This document shows positions 34,969 through 43,806 of a stretch of 64,000 bases of DNA, piece after piece. Made by a program: the position numbers and the translations under genes. The stretch is from the NCBI RefSeq assembly GCF_039541075.1, contig NZ_BAABFN010000002.1, positions 434,001 to 498,000 of the forward strand, read 5' to 3'. The notes below the pieces were generated by a model that saw only the letters and a program-made list of their open reading frames with translations, made no database searches and was not told the DNA's origin. How positions within the stretch are numbered: the first letter of the stretch is position 1; each line of letters opens with the position of its first letter. Source of the stretch: Compostibacter hankyongensis. Lineage in GTDB: Bacteria > Bacteroidota > Bacteroidia > Chitinophagales > Chitinophagaceae.

Positions 34969-35532
34969 ATGAAAAAGTATCTCTTGCCGGCCATAAAACT
35001 GACGCTGCTCTCCCTGGTATTGCTTTCAGGCTTTTATGTGCTGATCCTGCTGGGCATAGCCAGGATGGTGCCGGGTAAAGGCCATGGTGAAAAGATCACC
35101 GGGAACGGCCGCACTTATTACGCCAATATCGGCCAGGCTTTCACTGAGGACAGGTATTTCTGGTCCCGTCCTTCGGCGGTGGACTACAACGCCGCAGGCA
35201 GCGGCGGAAGCAACAAGGGACCCAACAATCCCGATCTGCTGAAAACCGTGCAGGCAAGGATAGACACCTTCCTGGTGCATAACCCCGGCGTCGATAAATC
35301 AAGGATACCGGTAGACCTGGTTACGGCAAGCGGCAGCGGGCTGGATCCGGATATTTCGATAGCCGCGGCGATGGTGCAGGTGAAACGCATTTCCGCGGTC
35401 AGGGATATTCCCGAGTCCCGCCTGGAGGAGCTGGTGAAGCAATCGGTGAAAAAGCCTTTGCTCGGCCTGTTCGGTCCGGCCTCGGTAAATGTGCTGCGGC
35501 TGAACCTGGCGCTCGACCGCCTGCAAAAGTAA
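34969..35532 (+). CDS. kdpC: Potassium-transporting ATPase subunit C
   Basis: A 187-residue subunit with one N-terminal membrane helix (LTLLSLVLLSGFYVLILLGI) and a soluble domain. Family motifs are visible: YFWSRPSAVDYNAAGSGGSN, VDLVTASGSGLDPDIS and the C-terminal VNVLRLNLALD. KdpC supports assembly and nucleotide binding of the pump. The gene follows kdpB by 29 bp and precedes a porin gene. Confidence 0.96.
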   Translation: MKKYLLPAIKLTLLSLVLLSGFYVLILLGIARMVPGKGHGEKITGNGRTYYANIGQAFTEDRYFWSRPSAVDYNAAGSGGSNKGPNNPDLLKTVQARIDTFLVHNPGVDKSRIPVDLVTASGSGLDPDISIAAAMVQVKRISAVRDIPESRLEELVKQSVKKPLLGLFGPASVNVLRLNLALDRLQK

Positions 35533-35591
35533 GCCCTGCCTTGTCGCCGTCCCGGCGGATAAGCTATTGTTTTAACCCGATAACCTTTACC

Positions 35592-36689
35592 ATGAAACGA
35601 TCTGTAAGGAATTTAATCATGATCCTGCTGTTTACCGGCGCGGCAGCCGGAAGCTGTCTGGCCCAGGATACGACGGAAAACAAACCGCTTACCTTCAGCG
35701 GTTATGCGGAAGTTTATTATACTTATGACTTCAACCGCCCCGGAGATCATACCCGCCCCGCTTTTCTGTACAGCCATAACAGGACCGGTGAAATAAACCT
35801 CAATCTCGGTTACCTGAAGGCGGCTTACGGCAGCAGCCGGGTGCGCGGTAACCTTGCATTGGCAGCGGGGACTTATATGAATGCGAACTATGCCGCCGAA
35901 GAAGGTGTGCTGAAAAATATCTATGAGGCCAATATAGGCGTAAAGCTCTCCGGTAAGCGGAAGCTCTGGATAGACGCCGGCATCCTGCCCTCCCATATCG
36001 GTTTTGAGAGCGCCGTCGGCAAGGATAACTGGACGCTCACGCGGGGGCTTGCCGCCGAGAATTCGCCGTATTTTGAAACCGGTCTGAGGTTAGGATATAC
36101 CACGCTCAACGGAAAATGGTATCTGGCCGCACTTTACCTGAACGGCTGGCAGCGCATCCAGCGACCGGAGGAAAACAATACGCCGGCATTCGGAGCAGAG
36201 GTCACCTTCAGGCCCTCGGAAAAGGTCACACTCAACTACAGCGGCTTTTCCGGAAGCGACCAACCGGACAGCCTCCGGAAAATGCGCTATTTCAACAACC
36301 TTTACGGCATTTTTCAGATCAGCGACCGGTTCGGGATCACGGCGGGGATCGATTTCGGGCTGGAACAGCAGGAAAAGGGCAGCGGAGATCTCCATACCTG
36401 GTACGCACCCGTCCTGATCTTCCGGTACAGCCCGTCCTCCCGTATACATATCGCCGTAAGGGGCGAGTATTACCGGGATAAGAACGGGGTCATCCTGGCC
36501 ACCGGTATGACGCATGGGGCCGCGTTGACCGGGGTTTCCGCCAATGTGGATTATGCGATCACATCCCATGTGGTCTGGCGGACCGAAGCCCGCAATCTTA
36601 GCAGCAAAGATGCTATCTTTATAAAAAAGGACGGTTCGGTAGCCGGCCACACTACCGCCGCTACCACCGCCCTTGCAATCTTCTTTTGA
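35592..36689 (+). CDS. Outer membrane porin within the kdp operon
   Basis: A 365-residue outer membrane beta-barrel protein. The ATG at 35592 gives a signal peptide (VRNLIMILLFTGAAAGSCLAQ); a longer frame from 35541 lacks one. The mature part is a run of amphipathic strands with alternating aromatic residues (FSGYAEVYYTYDFNRP, LYLNGWQR) and ends in ALAIFF, a terminal Phe as expected for barrel assembly. It resembles the putative-porin family often found next to Bacteroidota kdp genes. It probably lets K+ cross the outer membrane. Its stop overlaps the next start codon by one base. Confidence 0.85.
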   Translation: MKRSVRNLIMILLFTGAAAGSCLAQDTTENKPLTFSGYAEVYYTYDFNRPGDHTRPAFLYSHNRTGEINLNLGYLKAAYGSSRVRGNLALAAGTYMNANYAAEEGVLKNIYEANIGVKLSGKRKLWIDAGILPSHIGFESAVGKDNWTLTRGLAAENSPYFETGLRLGYTTLNGKWYLAALYLNGWQRIQRPEENNTPAFGAEVTFRPSEKVTLNYSGFSGSDQPDSLRKMRYFNNLYGIFQISDRFGITAGIDFGLEQQEKGSGDLHTWYAPVLIFRYSPSSRIHIAVRGEYYRDKNGVILATGMTHGAALTGVSANVDYAITSHVVWRTEARNLSSKDAIFIKKDGSVAGHTTAATTALAIFF

Positions 36690-37813
36690 TGAGCGATAAA
36701 GAAAACGATGCCCTGCATTTTATCGACCTGATCAAAAGATCAAGGCGGGGAAAGTTCAAGATCTATATCGGCATGAGCGCCGGGGTGGGTAAAACGTACC
36801 GCATGCTCCAGGAAGCGGGGGCATTGCTGAAAAGCGGCATAGACGTAAAGATCGGCTATATCGAAACCCACAACCGGAAAGAGACGGCCGCCCTCCTGGA
36901 CGGCCTTCCTGTTATTCCGAGACGGAAGCTTTTTTACAAAGGGAAAGAGCTCGATGAGCTGGATCTTCAGGCCGTCATCAACCTGAGACCCGAAGTCGTG
37001 ATCATCGATGAGCTGGCCCATTCCAATATCGAAGGAAGTAAAAATGAAAAGCGCTGGCAGGACGTAGCCGATATACTGGAAGCCGGCATCAATGTGATCA
37101 GCGCCGTCAATATCCAGCACATTGAAAGCCTGAGCAGGGAAATAAAAGATATCACCGGCATCGCGGTATCCGAGCGCATCCCCGATAAGGTGCTGGCCAT
37201 GGCGGATGAAGTGGTGAACATCGACCTTACTGCCGATGAGCTGATCAGCCGTTTGAAAGAAGGGAAGATCTATCCCGCAAACAAAATTCAGACCGCGTTG
37301 AATAATTTTTTCAAAAGCGAACATATCCTCCAGCTACGGGAGCTTGCCCTGAAGGAAGTGGCCGGGCAAGTGGTGCGTCAGGTGGAAACGATCGTGCAGA
37401 AAAGTTCCGGTCTGAAAAGGGAAAGGTTCCTGGCCTGCATCGGAAGCAACGCCAACAAAGCAAAGAACATTATCCGGAAAACCGCCCGCCTGGCCAGCTA
37501 TTACAGCGGTGAATGGTTCGTGCTCTACGTACAGGCCCCCAAAGAAAGTCCGGACCGGATAGCCCTGGACAAACAGCGTATGCTGATCAATAACCTCAAG
37601 ATGGCCACCGAGCTGGGGGGAACGGTAATCCGCGTACGGAACAGGAACATCCCCGCCGCCATTATAGCCGAGGCCGGCAAGCGGCAGATCACCACCGTCT
37701 GTATCGGAAAGCCGCATATCAGCCTTATCGGTATCATCCTGTCTACCGGCGTATTTAACGAACTGCTCAAACAGCTTTCCCGCAGGGATACTGACTTAAT
37801 CATCCTGTCATGA
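36689..37813 (+). CDS. kdpD: KdpD-like sensor domain protein lacking the kinase
   Basis: A 374-residue protein equal to the cytoplasmic N-terminal half of KdpD. The KdpD domain has the nucleotide motif GMSAGVGKTYRM near residues 29-40, then GYIETHNRKET and VIIDELAHSNIEGSKNEKRW. A universal-stress-protein-like domain fills the C-terminal 130 residues (RFLACIGSNANKAKNI to DLIILS). The four membrane helices and the kinase domains of classical KdpD are absent. The start is an ATG at 36689 overlapping the porin stop; a TTG just before is less likely. The next gene, for a separate kinase, overlaps it by four bases. Confidence 0.92.
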   Translation: MSDKENDALHFIDLIKRSRRGKFKIYIGMSAGVGKTYRMLQEAGALLKSGIDVKIGYIETHNRKETAALLDGLPVIPRRKLFYKGKELDELDLQAVINLRPEVVIIDELAHSNIEGSKNEKRWQDVADILEAGINVISAVNIQHIESLSREIKDITGIAVSERIPDKVLAMADEVVNIDLTADELISRLKEGKIYPANKIQTALNNFFKSEHILQLRELALKEVAGQVVRQVETIVQKSSGLKRERFLACIGSNANKAKNIIRKTARLASYYSGEWFVLYVQAPKESPDRIALDKQRMLINNLKMATELGGTVIRVRNRNIPAAIIAEAGKRQITTVCIGKPHISLIGIILSTGVFNELLKQLSRRDTDLIILS

Positions 37814-39546
37814 AGATCAAGACAAAACTGACCCTTGGGGTCGGCCTGCTTTTCCTGCTCGTTATTCTGCTGGCGGCGGTAAGTACCTGGTATATCAATG
37901 CGCTAAAAAAGGACACCAGCAATATCCTCAGCGCCAACTACAATACCCTGGAATATTCGAGAAATATGATCCTGTCGCTGGATGAGATGAAGGATGACCC
38001 CGGCGCAAACGTGCGGTTCGAGGACAACCTGCGGAAGCAGAAGGGGAATGAAACAGAGCCGGGGGAGAAAGCCGCCACCGAACAACTGGAAAGGCATTTC
38101 CGGCAGCTGCAGGCCGGTCCCGCCGATCCGGCGATGCCCTCCCTCATCCGGGCCGATATTTCAAAGATCATGCTGCTGAATATGCAGGCCATCCGCGAAA
38201 AGAGCGACCTCGCCTCACATACGGCATCCACCGCCACCGTATGGATCGCCATTACGGGAATGATTTGTTTTCTGATCGCTTTTGTGCTGATGGTGAACCT
38301 TCCGGGCAGCATAGCCGATCCCATAAAAGAGCTGATACAGAGCATCCGGGAGATCTCGGCGGGGAATTATCATGAAAGGGTGCATTTCGGAAGCCATAAC
38401 GAGTTCGGGGAGCTGGCCGGATCTTTTAATGCCATGGCGGAAAAGCTGGAAGAATATGTCGGAAGCCGTCTGGATGAGGTCCTGATGGAAAAAAAGCGCA
38501 TCGACACGCTGATCAATAACATGCGCGACCCCGTTATAGGTCTGGATGAAAATGAAAAAGTACTGTTCGCCAATGATGAAACGCTCAGGATAACCGGTCT
38601 CCGCAAAGAACAGCTTGTGGGCGGACAGGCGGCAGATCTCGCCGGGCGTAACGATCTGATACGGATACTGATCCGGGATATCGGCAGGGAACAAACCCCG
38701 CCGCCGCAAAAAAAGGCTCCCCCCCTGAAGATATTTGCCGATAACAAAGAGAGCTATTTTGAAAAGGAAGTGGTCAGGATCAGCGTTATCCCTACGGGAG
38801 AAACGGAAAAAAAAGAGATCGGGCACGTTATTATCCTGAAGAACGTAACCCCCTTCAAAGAGCTTGAATTTGCCAAAACCAATTTTATCGCCACCGTTTC
38901 CCATGAGCTGAAGACGCCTATTTCTTCTATCCAGATGGGCCTGGAACTATTGCGGCACAACCAGACCGGGGCGCTCAATACAACACAGCTGCAGCTGCTG
39001 GACAGTATCAGCGACGACAGCAACCGGTTGCTGAAGATCACCGGAGAGCTGCTGAACATGACCCAGGTCGAGACCGGGAATATTCAGCTGGATATCCGTA
39101 AAAACAATGCCCATACCGTGCTGAAATATGCCCTTGACGCTACAAAGACACAGGCGGAGCAAAGACATGTCCGCATCACCGTAGATGCGGATGAGCCGGT
39201 CCCCGACCTGAAGATGGATGCCGAAAAGACCGCCTGGGTACTTACCAATTTTATCACCAATGCTATCCGGTATTCGCCGGAGTACAGCGAAATCATCCTT
39301 TCCCTGAAAAAAAGGGAAAATGCCCTGTTTTTTTCGGTAAAAGATTTCGGAAAAGGCATCGGCCGCCGGTATATCGAAAAAATATTTGACCGCTATTTCC
39401 AGGTGCCCGGCAGCCCGAAATCGGGAAGCGGGCTGGGGCTTTCCATAAGTAAGGATTTTATCGAAGCCCAGGGCGGAAGTATCGGTGTTGAATCGGAAGA
39501 AGGACAGGGCAGCACCTTCTTTTTCTATTTTCCCTTCCGTATCTGA
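37810..39546 (+). CDS. Membrane histidine kinase coupled to the KdpD-like sensor
   Basis: A 578-residue kinase. Order: helix 1 (about 8-27), a periplasmic region of about 115 residues, helix 2 (about 144-165), a HAMP domain, a PAS-like domain (about 220-350), the phospho-acceptor His365 in ATVSHELKTPISSIQ, and an HATPase domain with NFITNAIRYSPE, VKDFGKGIGR and SGSGLGLSISK. It supplies the kinase activity that the KdpD-like protein lacks. Overlap ATGA with the previous gene implies coupled translation. The partner is likely the NtrC-type regulator at 29462. Its last 22 bp overlap the convergent AlkA-like gene. Confidence 0.93.
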   Translation: MKIKTKLTLGVGLLFLLVILLAAVSTWYINALKKDTSNILSANYNTLEYSRNMILSLDEMKDDPGANVRFEDNLRKQKGNETEPGEKAATEQLERHFRQLQAGPADPAMPSLIRADISKIMLLNMQAIREKSDLASHTASTATVWIAITGMICFLIAFVLMVNLPGSIADPIKELIQSIREISAGNYHERVHFGSHNEFGELAGSFNAMAEKLEEYVGSRLDEVLMEKKRIDTLINNMRDPVIGLDENEKVLFANDETLRITGLRKEQLVGGQAADLAGRNDLIRILIRDIGREQTPPPQKKAPPLKIFADNKESYFEKEVVRISVIPTGETEKKEIGHVIILKNVTPFKELEFAKTNFIATVSHELKTPISSIQMGLELLRHNQTGALNTTQLQLLDSISDDSNRLLKITGELLNMTQVETGNIQLDIRKNNAHTVLKYALDATKTQAEQRHVRITVDADEPVPDLKMDAEKTAWVLTNFITNAIRYSPEYSEIILSLKKRENALFFSVKDFGKGIGRRYIEKIFDRYFQVPGSPKSGSGLGLSISKDFIEAQGGSIGVESEEGQGSTFFFYFPFRI

Positions 39547-40184
39547 AACCTGCTCCTGAAAGGCGAAGACAGATAGTGATGCCATAGGATCATGGTGGCC
39601 ACGGTGCGATAGGGACTCCAGCGTCCGGCGATTTCCAGCAGCTGTTCCCGGGAGGTATCCCGGTCCAGGTTTTTGGCCCGCTTCAGGGCATTCACCGCGG
39701 CCAGGTCGCCGATCGGAAAGATATCCGCCCGCTGTAAGACAAACATCAGGTAGACGTCTGCCGTCCAGTTGCCGATGCCTTTTATCTCCGTCAGCCGGGA
39801 GCGGACCTCCTCATCCGGCATTTGCTCCAGCGCCGTCAACTTCAGCCGCCGGCTCCTTATTGTCTCCGCCAGGGCCCGGATATATGCCGCCTTCTGGCGG
39901 CTTACATAACAGGCTTTTAAGGTATCATCGCTGAGCGCGAGTATTTTCCGGGGCGTTATGCCGCCTGTTTTCTCCTGCAGCTTTTTTAGCGCTGCCAGGG
40001 CGGAGGCCAGCGATACCTGCTGCTCCAGGATGATGTGAACAAGGGTTTCGTACGTATTGGGTCGCGTCCACATCGGCGGATAGCCGTGGGCTTTCAGGAT
40101 GGCGGAGATGTCTTTGTCCTGTTTGGCCAGCTGATCGCAAGTGTGTTGAAAGTTATGCGCCGCAAATTTCTCGAACATACTCAT
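39525..40184 (-). CDS. DNA-3-methyladenine glycosylase II-like protein (HhH-GPD)
   Basis: A 219-residue DNA repair glycosylase. The helix-hairpin-helix is LTEIKGIGNWTADVYLM (about 131-147), and the catalytic Asp160 follows in FPIGD, the spacing of the AlkA family. The N-terminal regulatory domain of E. coli AlkA is missing, as in many short bacterial members. It removes alkylated bases from DNA. An alternative start is the Met at codon 3. Its 3' end overlaps the convergent kinase gene by 22 bp, which is unusual but both frames are intact. Confidence 0.92.
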   Translation of the reverse strand: MSMFEKFAAHNFQHTCDQLAKQDKDISAILKAHGYPPMWTRPNTYETLVHIILEQQVSLASALAALKKLQEKTGGITPRKILALSDDTLKACYVSRQKAAYIRALAETIRSRRLKLTALEQMPDEEVRSRLTEIKGIGNWTADVYLMFVLQRADIFPIGDLAAVNALKRAKNLDRDTSREQLLEIAGRWSPYRTVATMILWHHYLSSPFRSRFQIRKGK

Positions 40185-40366
40185 GAAATTAGGTCGTGGG
40201 ATGCCTGCTATATGCCGTCTTTCCCGGGGCAGCCTGTAAGTGCCGCCAATGGTAAAGATAGGGCAAAACCGGTAACGGAAGCCGGTCTTACGGGTTCACC
40301 GAAATTGCTCCTTACCGTTTCAATCCGTTGACAGGAGCCCTCTTGGAAAAGGCCCTGGTATAGCCG

Positions 40367-41275
40367 TCAGAAACTTTCATCGATCAGTTCCTTGTTTATT
40401 ACCGCTCCGGCAAACGAACCGGTATACACGGCGTTGGCTACCGACCGCATGGGCGACGTGCCGTCGCCGCAAGCCCAGATGCCGGGAACGGTGGTTTTCT
40501 GCATCGCGTCTACCTTCAGATACCCCTGCTCGCTGAGCACGCAACCCAGCTGCGCCGGTATATCGCAATGCTGCTCGAAGGGCAGCCTGGCATACAGGGC
40601 ACTGGCGGCGGCCTGGGAGCCGTCTTCAAATATAATGCTCCTGAGATGGCCGTCCGTATGCTCAAGCCCGCGGACAAGGGTAGAAACAACAGGGATGTTA
40701 CGGCTTTTTAGCTTTTCGATTTGTCCGGGTGTAAAATCCGGCGCCCCGTTGGTGAAAACGGTCAGGTCCTTTGTCCAGTTGGAAATCAATTTTGCCATTT
40801 CAAAAGCGGAGTCCCCGTTGGCCAGTATCCCCGTTTTTTCATGACGGTATTCATAACCATGGCAATAAGGACAGTGGATAACGGATATGCCCCAGCAGGC
40901 GGAAAACTGGTCAATATCCGGCATCAGATCTTTTATCCCGGTGGCAAACAACAGCTTTTTGGCAAAGAAGCTCCTGCCGGACCCGGTTACGATCTCAAAT
41001 CCGTCCGGTCCGCTGATTCCTTTTACCGCCAGGTCGTGGTGAAACTTTACCGTGTCATAAGCCAGCACCTGTTCCCGGGCTGAAAGCGTAATGGCGGCTG
41101 GGGCTTTGCCGTCCTGGGTGATGAAGTTATGCGAATGCGGGGTCTGCCGGTTGCAGGGTTTGTCGCTGTCTATGATCAGCACACGGCGCAAAGCGCGGCC
41201 GAGGCTCATTGCAGCCGAAAGTCCTGCATAGCTGCCCCCGAGGATGATTACCTCAAAGCTGTCCTGGTTGCTCAT
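40367..41275 (-). CDS. FAD-dependent oxidoreductase, thioredoxin reductase-like
   Basis: A 302-residue flavoprotein. The FAD-binding motif is ILGGSYAGLSAAMSL and the second FAD motif is GIWACGDGTSPM. The redox pair is Cys135/Cys138 in HCPYCHGYE, at the position of the thioredoxin reductase CxxC. The NADPH-binding loop reads ILANGDSAFEMA, where GxGxxA is usual, so cofactor choice may differ. The segment CNRQTPHSHNF is typical of a Bacteroidota subgroup. The ATG at 41275 is chosen; an upstream frame to 41410 would cross the divergent promoter and operator. It is divergent from a Fur-family repressor and probably under its control. Confidence 0.9.
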   Translation of the reverse strand: MSNQDSFEVIILGGSYAGLSAAMSLGRALRRVLIIDSDKPCNRQTPHSHNFITQDGKAPAAITLSAREQVLAYDTVKFHHDLAVKGISGPDGFEIVTGSGRSFFAKKLLFATGIKDLMPDIDQFSACWGISVIHCPYCHGYEYRHEKTGILANGDSAFEMAKLISNWTKDLTVFTNGAPDFTPGQIEKLKSRNIPVVSTLVRGLEHTDGHLRSIIFEDGSQAAASALYARLPFEQHCDIPAQLGCVLSEQGYLKVDAMQKTTVPGIWACGDGTSPMRSVANAVYTGSFAGAVINKELIDESF

Positions 41276-41285
41276 CTTTTTTTCG

Positions 41286-41293
41286 CAAAGGTA
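41286..41293 (-). promoter_or_regulatory. -7 promoter box of the CPYC flavoprotein gene
   Basis: TACCTTTG on the minus strand, a full match to TAnnTTTG, 11 bases before the start codon at 41275. The 27-bp palindrome lies immediately upstream of it. Confidence 0.6.
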
Positions 41294-41304
41294 AACGGAT
41301 TTTT

Positions 41305-41331
41305 TATTATTGCGACCTTGTCGCAATAATA
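41305..41331. promoter_or_regulatory. Perfect 27-bp palindrome, predicted Fur-family operator
   Basis: Twelve-base arms TATTATTGCGAC and GTCGCAATAATA are perfect reverse complements around a CTT spacer. The site lies between the two outward -7 boxes of the flavoprotein gene and the Fur-family gene, so one bound repressor dimer could block both promoters. It is the expected size and AT-rich type for a Fur/PerR/Zur operator. Confidence 0.8.
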
Positions 41332-41334
41332 TTT

Positions 41335-41342
41335 TATCTTTG
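41335..41342 (+). promoter_or_regulatory. -7 promoter box of the Fur-family gene
   Basis: TATCTTTG, a full consensus match, starts three bases after the palindrome and lies 46 bases before the start codon. A TTG inside the palindrome, about 22 bases upstream, may serve as -33 box. Confidence 0.65.
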
Positions 41343-41388
41343 CAGGACCTTTCATGCCATCCGGCCTTGAAAACAAAGGTTAGCAAAG

Positions 41389-41763
41389 ATGAAACGGAAC
41401 ACAAAAACAAAAGACCTGGTGCTGAATGTCCTCAAAGCTGCAAGAACGGCTGTAAGCCATGATCATCTGCAGGCTGAATTGGGAAAAACGGTCAACCGGG
41501 CAACCATCTACCGGGTGCTGAACAGCTTTTGTGATGACGGCATCCTGCACAAGGTGCTGGGAGACGACGGGAAACATTATTTTGCCTTTTGTCTGAATTG
41601 CAGCGAAAAGCAACACCGGCATAACCATTTGCACTTTCGCTGTATCAAATGCGGAAAGGTGGAATGTCTGCACCACGAGATTGATCTGAGCCTTCCCAGG
41701 GGATACCGTGCGGTAGATTTTAACGGCTTTATCTCAGGATATTGCCCGGTTTGCAAGCCGTAA
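41389..41763 (+). CDS. Fur family transcriptional repressor
   Basis: A 124-residue regulator. The N-terminal winged helix includes VNRATIYRVLNSFCDDGI, the family's DNA-recognition region. The C-terminal dimerisation domain has the metal-binding HRHNHLHFRCIKCGK and two CxxC pairs (Cys85/Cys88, Cys119/Cys122) for structural zinc. Family members sense iron, zinc or peroxide; the sequence alone does not decide among Fur, Zur and PerR. Control of a neighbouring redox flavoprotein makes a redox or metal stress role plausible. It is divergent from that gene, with a perfect 27-bp palindrome between them, so autoregulation is likely. Confidence 0.93.
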   Translation: MKRNTKTKDLVLNVLKAARTAVSHDHLQAELGKTVNRATIYRVLNSFCDDGILHKVLGDDGKHYFAFCLNCSEKQHRHNHLHFRCIKCGKVECLHHEIDLSLPRGYRAVDFNGFISGYCPVCKP

Positions 41764-41875
41764 TGACGTTTATACGTCGATTCCACTGTTGTCGCAAACG
41801 CCCCCTAAGTTTGTCGGATTATGGTCGCGTCAATTTGGAATGTCCGCTATATCTTCGCAAAGTAAATTTTGGAAA

Positions 41876-42859
41876 ATGCCGACTGACGACGCTATTGTGG
41901 TAAAAGAGCTGAAAAAATCGTTTAAGGACCTCCGGGTGCTGTGCGGGATCAATTTTTCGGTAAAACGGGGAACGGTACTGGCCATCCTGGGCCCTAACGG
42001 CGCGGGAAAAACCACCACCGTCCGTATCCTCAGCACGCTGCTGTCTCCCGACGGAGGTACAGCAACGGTAAACGGGTTTGACGTACAAAAACAACCCAGG
42101 CAGGTACGGGGCAGCATTGGGCTTACCGGTCAGTTTGCTGCGGTAGACGAATACCTGACCGCCGAAGAAAACCTGCATATGCTGGGACGGCTCTACCGGA
42201 TGAGCAACAACGCCATCAAAGCGCGTACCCGGGAATTGCTGGAAAAATTCGATCTGGTAGAAGCGGCCAGGCGACCGGTAAAAAACTATTCAGGCGGCAT
42301 GAAACGGCGCATAGACCTGGCCATGAGCCTGGTGGCCTCTCCCCCTGTGATCTTCCTGGATGAGCCTACTACCGGCCTGGATCCACGCAGCCGTATGGCC
42401 GTATGGGAAATGATACGGCAGCTGAAGGCGGAAGGCACCAGCATATTGCTGACCACGCAGTATATGGAAGAAGCCGATCAGCTGGCCGACCGGATCGTAG
42501 TGATCGACAACGGGCAGGTGATCGCCGAAGGTACCGCCGATGAGCTGAAGGCCCGGGTGGGCAGCGACCGTGTAGCGCTTAAGCTGGCAGCAGAAAGCGA
42601 CATGCAGGCCGCGTGCCGGGTTATGGATGGGGAAGCTGTGCATACCGACTTTAACCGGCGCATCATCAGCATCACCACCCAGGGAGGCGTTACCCGGTTG
42701 CGGGAAATTCTGCAGCGCTTTGAATCTGCAGGGCTGCAGGTAGAAAACGTCTCCCTGAACCGTCCTACCCTCGATGATGTATTTCTGGCATTAACCGGTC
42801 ACTCGGCAACAGACGAACCGGAAGAAAACGAACTTGAAAAACAAACCCGGAATGGATAA
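41876..42859 (+). CDS. ABC transporter ATP-binding protein (DrrA type)
   Basis: A 327-residue ATPase of the daunorubicin-resistance type. Walker A is GPNGAGKTT, the signature is YSGGMKRRIDLAMSL and Walker B is VIFLDEPTTGLD. It has the C-terminal extension usual for DrrA proteins, including the segment NRPTLDDVFLALTG. ATG at 41876 fits the domain start and follows a TATCTTCG stretch that may be a weak -7 box; the frame itself opens at 41789. It overlaps the permease gene by 8 bp. The pair probably exports a hydrophobic drug or an endogenous metabolite. Confidence 0.93.
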   Translation: MPTDDAIVVKELKKSFKDLRVLCGINFSVKRGTVLAILGPNGAGKTTTVRILSTLLSPDGGTATVNGFDVQKQPRQVRGSIGLTGQFAAVDEYLTAEENLHMLGRLYRMSNNAIKARTRELLEKFDLVEAARRPVKNYSGGMKRRIDLAMSLVASPPVIFLDEPTTGLDPRSRMAVWEMIRQLKAEGTSILLTTQYMEEADQLADRIVVIDNGQVIAEGTADELKARVGSDRVALKLAAESDMQAACRVMDGEAVHTDFNRRIISITTQGGVTRLREILQRFESAGLQVENVSLNRPTLDDVFLALTGHSATDEPEENELEKQTRNG

Positions 42860-43667
42860 AATACCCTCGCAGGCTTCCGTGACCTCTCCCGGGCAGTCGT
42901 CGTTATTCTGGCTGCTGAGCGACTCGTGGATAATGGCCAAACGCAGCATCATGCATATTATCAGGAGCCTCGATCAACTGCTTTCCGTAGCCCTGTTTCC
43001 CATTATGTTCCTGATCCTGAATCGCTATGTTTTTGGCGGCGCCATAGATACCGGCAACATCAGCTATGTGAACTTTCTGGTAGCCGGCATCCTGGTGCAG
43101 ATGCTGGCCTTTGGCGCCAACTATACCACGATCAACCTGGCGGTTGATCTTCAGAAAGGTATCGTGGACCGGCTCCGCTCGCTGCCCATGGCCAGCAGCG
43201 CCCTGCTCGTCGGGCATGTAGCTTCTGACCTCCTCCGCAACATCATGTCGGCCATTATCGTATTTGCCGTAAGCTTTCTGATCGGTTTCCGTTCTACCGC
43301 CACCGTTACCGACTGGTTGCTGGTCATTCTCCTTTCCCTGCTGTTCACGCTGGCCATCTCCTGGCTGTCGGCCATCCTGGGGCTGTTTGTCAAAAGTCTT
43401 GAGGCGGCGCAGTGGGTAGGCTTTGTGGTTATTTTCCCGCTGACCTTTGCTTCAAGCGCTTTTGTGCCTACCGATACCATGCCGGGAGCGCTCCGCTTTT
43501 TTGCCGAAAACCAACCCCTGACCCATGTGATCAATGCCATGCGATCCTGGCTGGTCGGCACGCCTTCCGGAAACTCCGCCTGGCTGGCCTTTGCCTGGTG
43601 TATCGCTACCATCGTTATCGCAGCGCCGCTGGCTACATGGATATTCAAGCGGAAAGGAACAAAATAA
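42852..43667 (+). CDS. ABC-2 type permease (DrrB type)
   Basis: A 271-residue membrane protein with six predicted helices, typical of ABC-2 transporters. Segments such as RSIMHIIRSLDQLLSVALFP at the N-terminus, GIVDRLRSLPMASSALLVGH and FASSAFVPTDTMPGALRFFAENQP near the C-terminus match DrrB-like proteins. An ATG at 42852 is preferred over a TTG at 42834; the chosen start overlaps the DrrA-like gene by 8 bp, a sign of coupled translation. It would form the membrane channel of the exporter. Confidence 0.92.
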   Translation: MDKIPSQASVTSPGQSSLFWLLSDSWIMAKRSIMHIIRSLDQLLSVALFPIMFLILNRYVFGGAIDTGNISYVNFLVAGILVQMLAFGANYTTINLAVDLQKGIVDRLRSLPMASSALLVGHVASDLLRNIMSAIIVFAVSFLIGFRSTATVTDWLLVILLSLLFTLAISWLSAILGLFVKSLEAAQWVGFVVIFPLTFASSAFVPTDTMPGALRFFAENQPLTHVINAMRSWLVGTPSGNSAWLAFAWCIATIVIAAPLATWIFKRKGTK

Positions 43668-43806
43668 GCATGGGTTATTAACGCAGGAGATCAGTATCCA
43701 CGGGCGTATAGCCTGGATGCCTGCTGATGGACAAAGCCGCAAGTTCCCTTTCATGGATCTGATGATACGCTTTGGAAGCGTAATGGAATTTATGATATCT
43801 TTTTAA

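Noticed and set aside
43668..43806. Possible gene remnant between DrrB and the Bcr/CflA gene
   Set aside because: The 139-bp gap has short open frames, but none shows a domain, a good start or coding-like composition.
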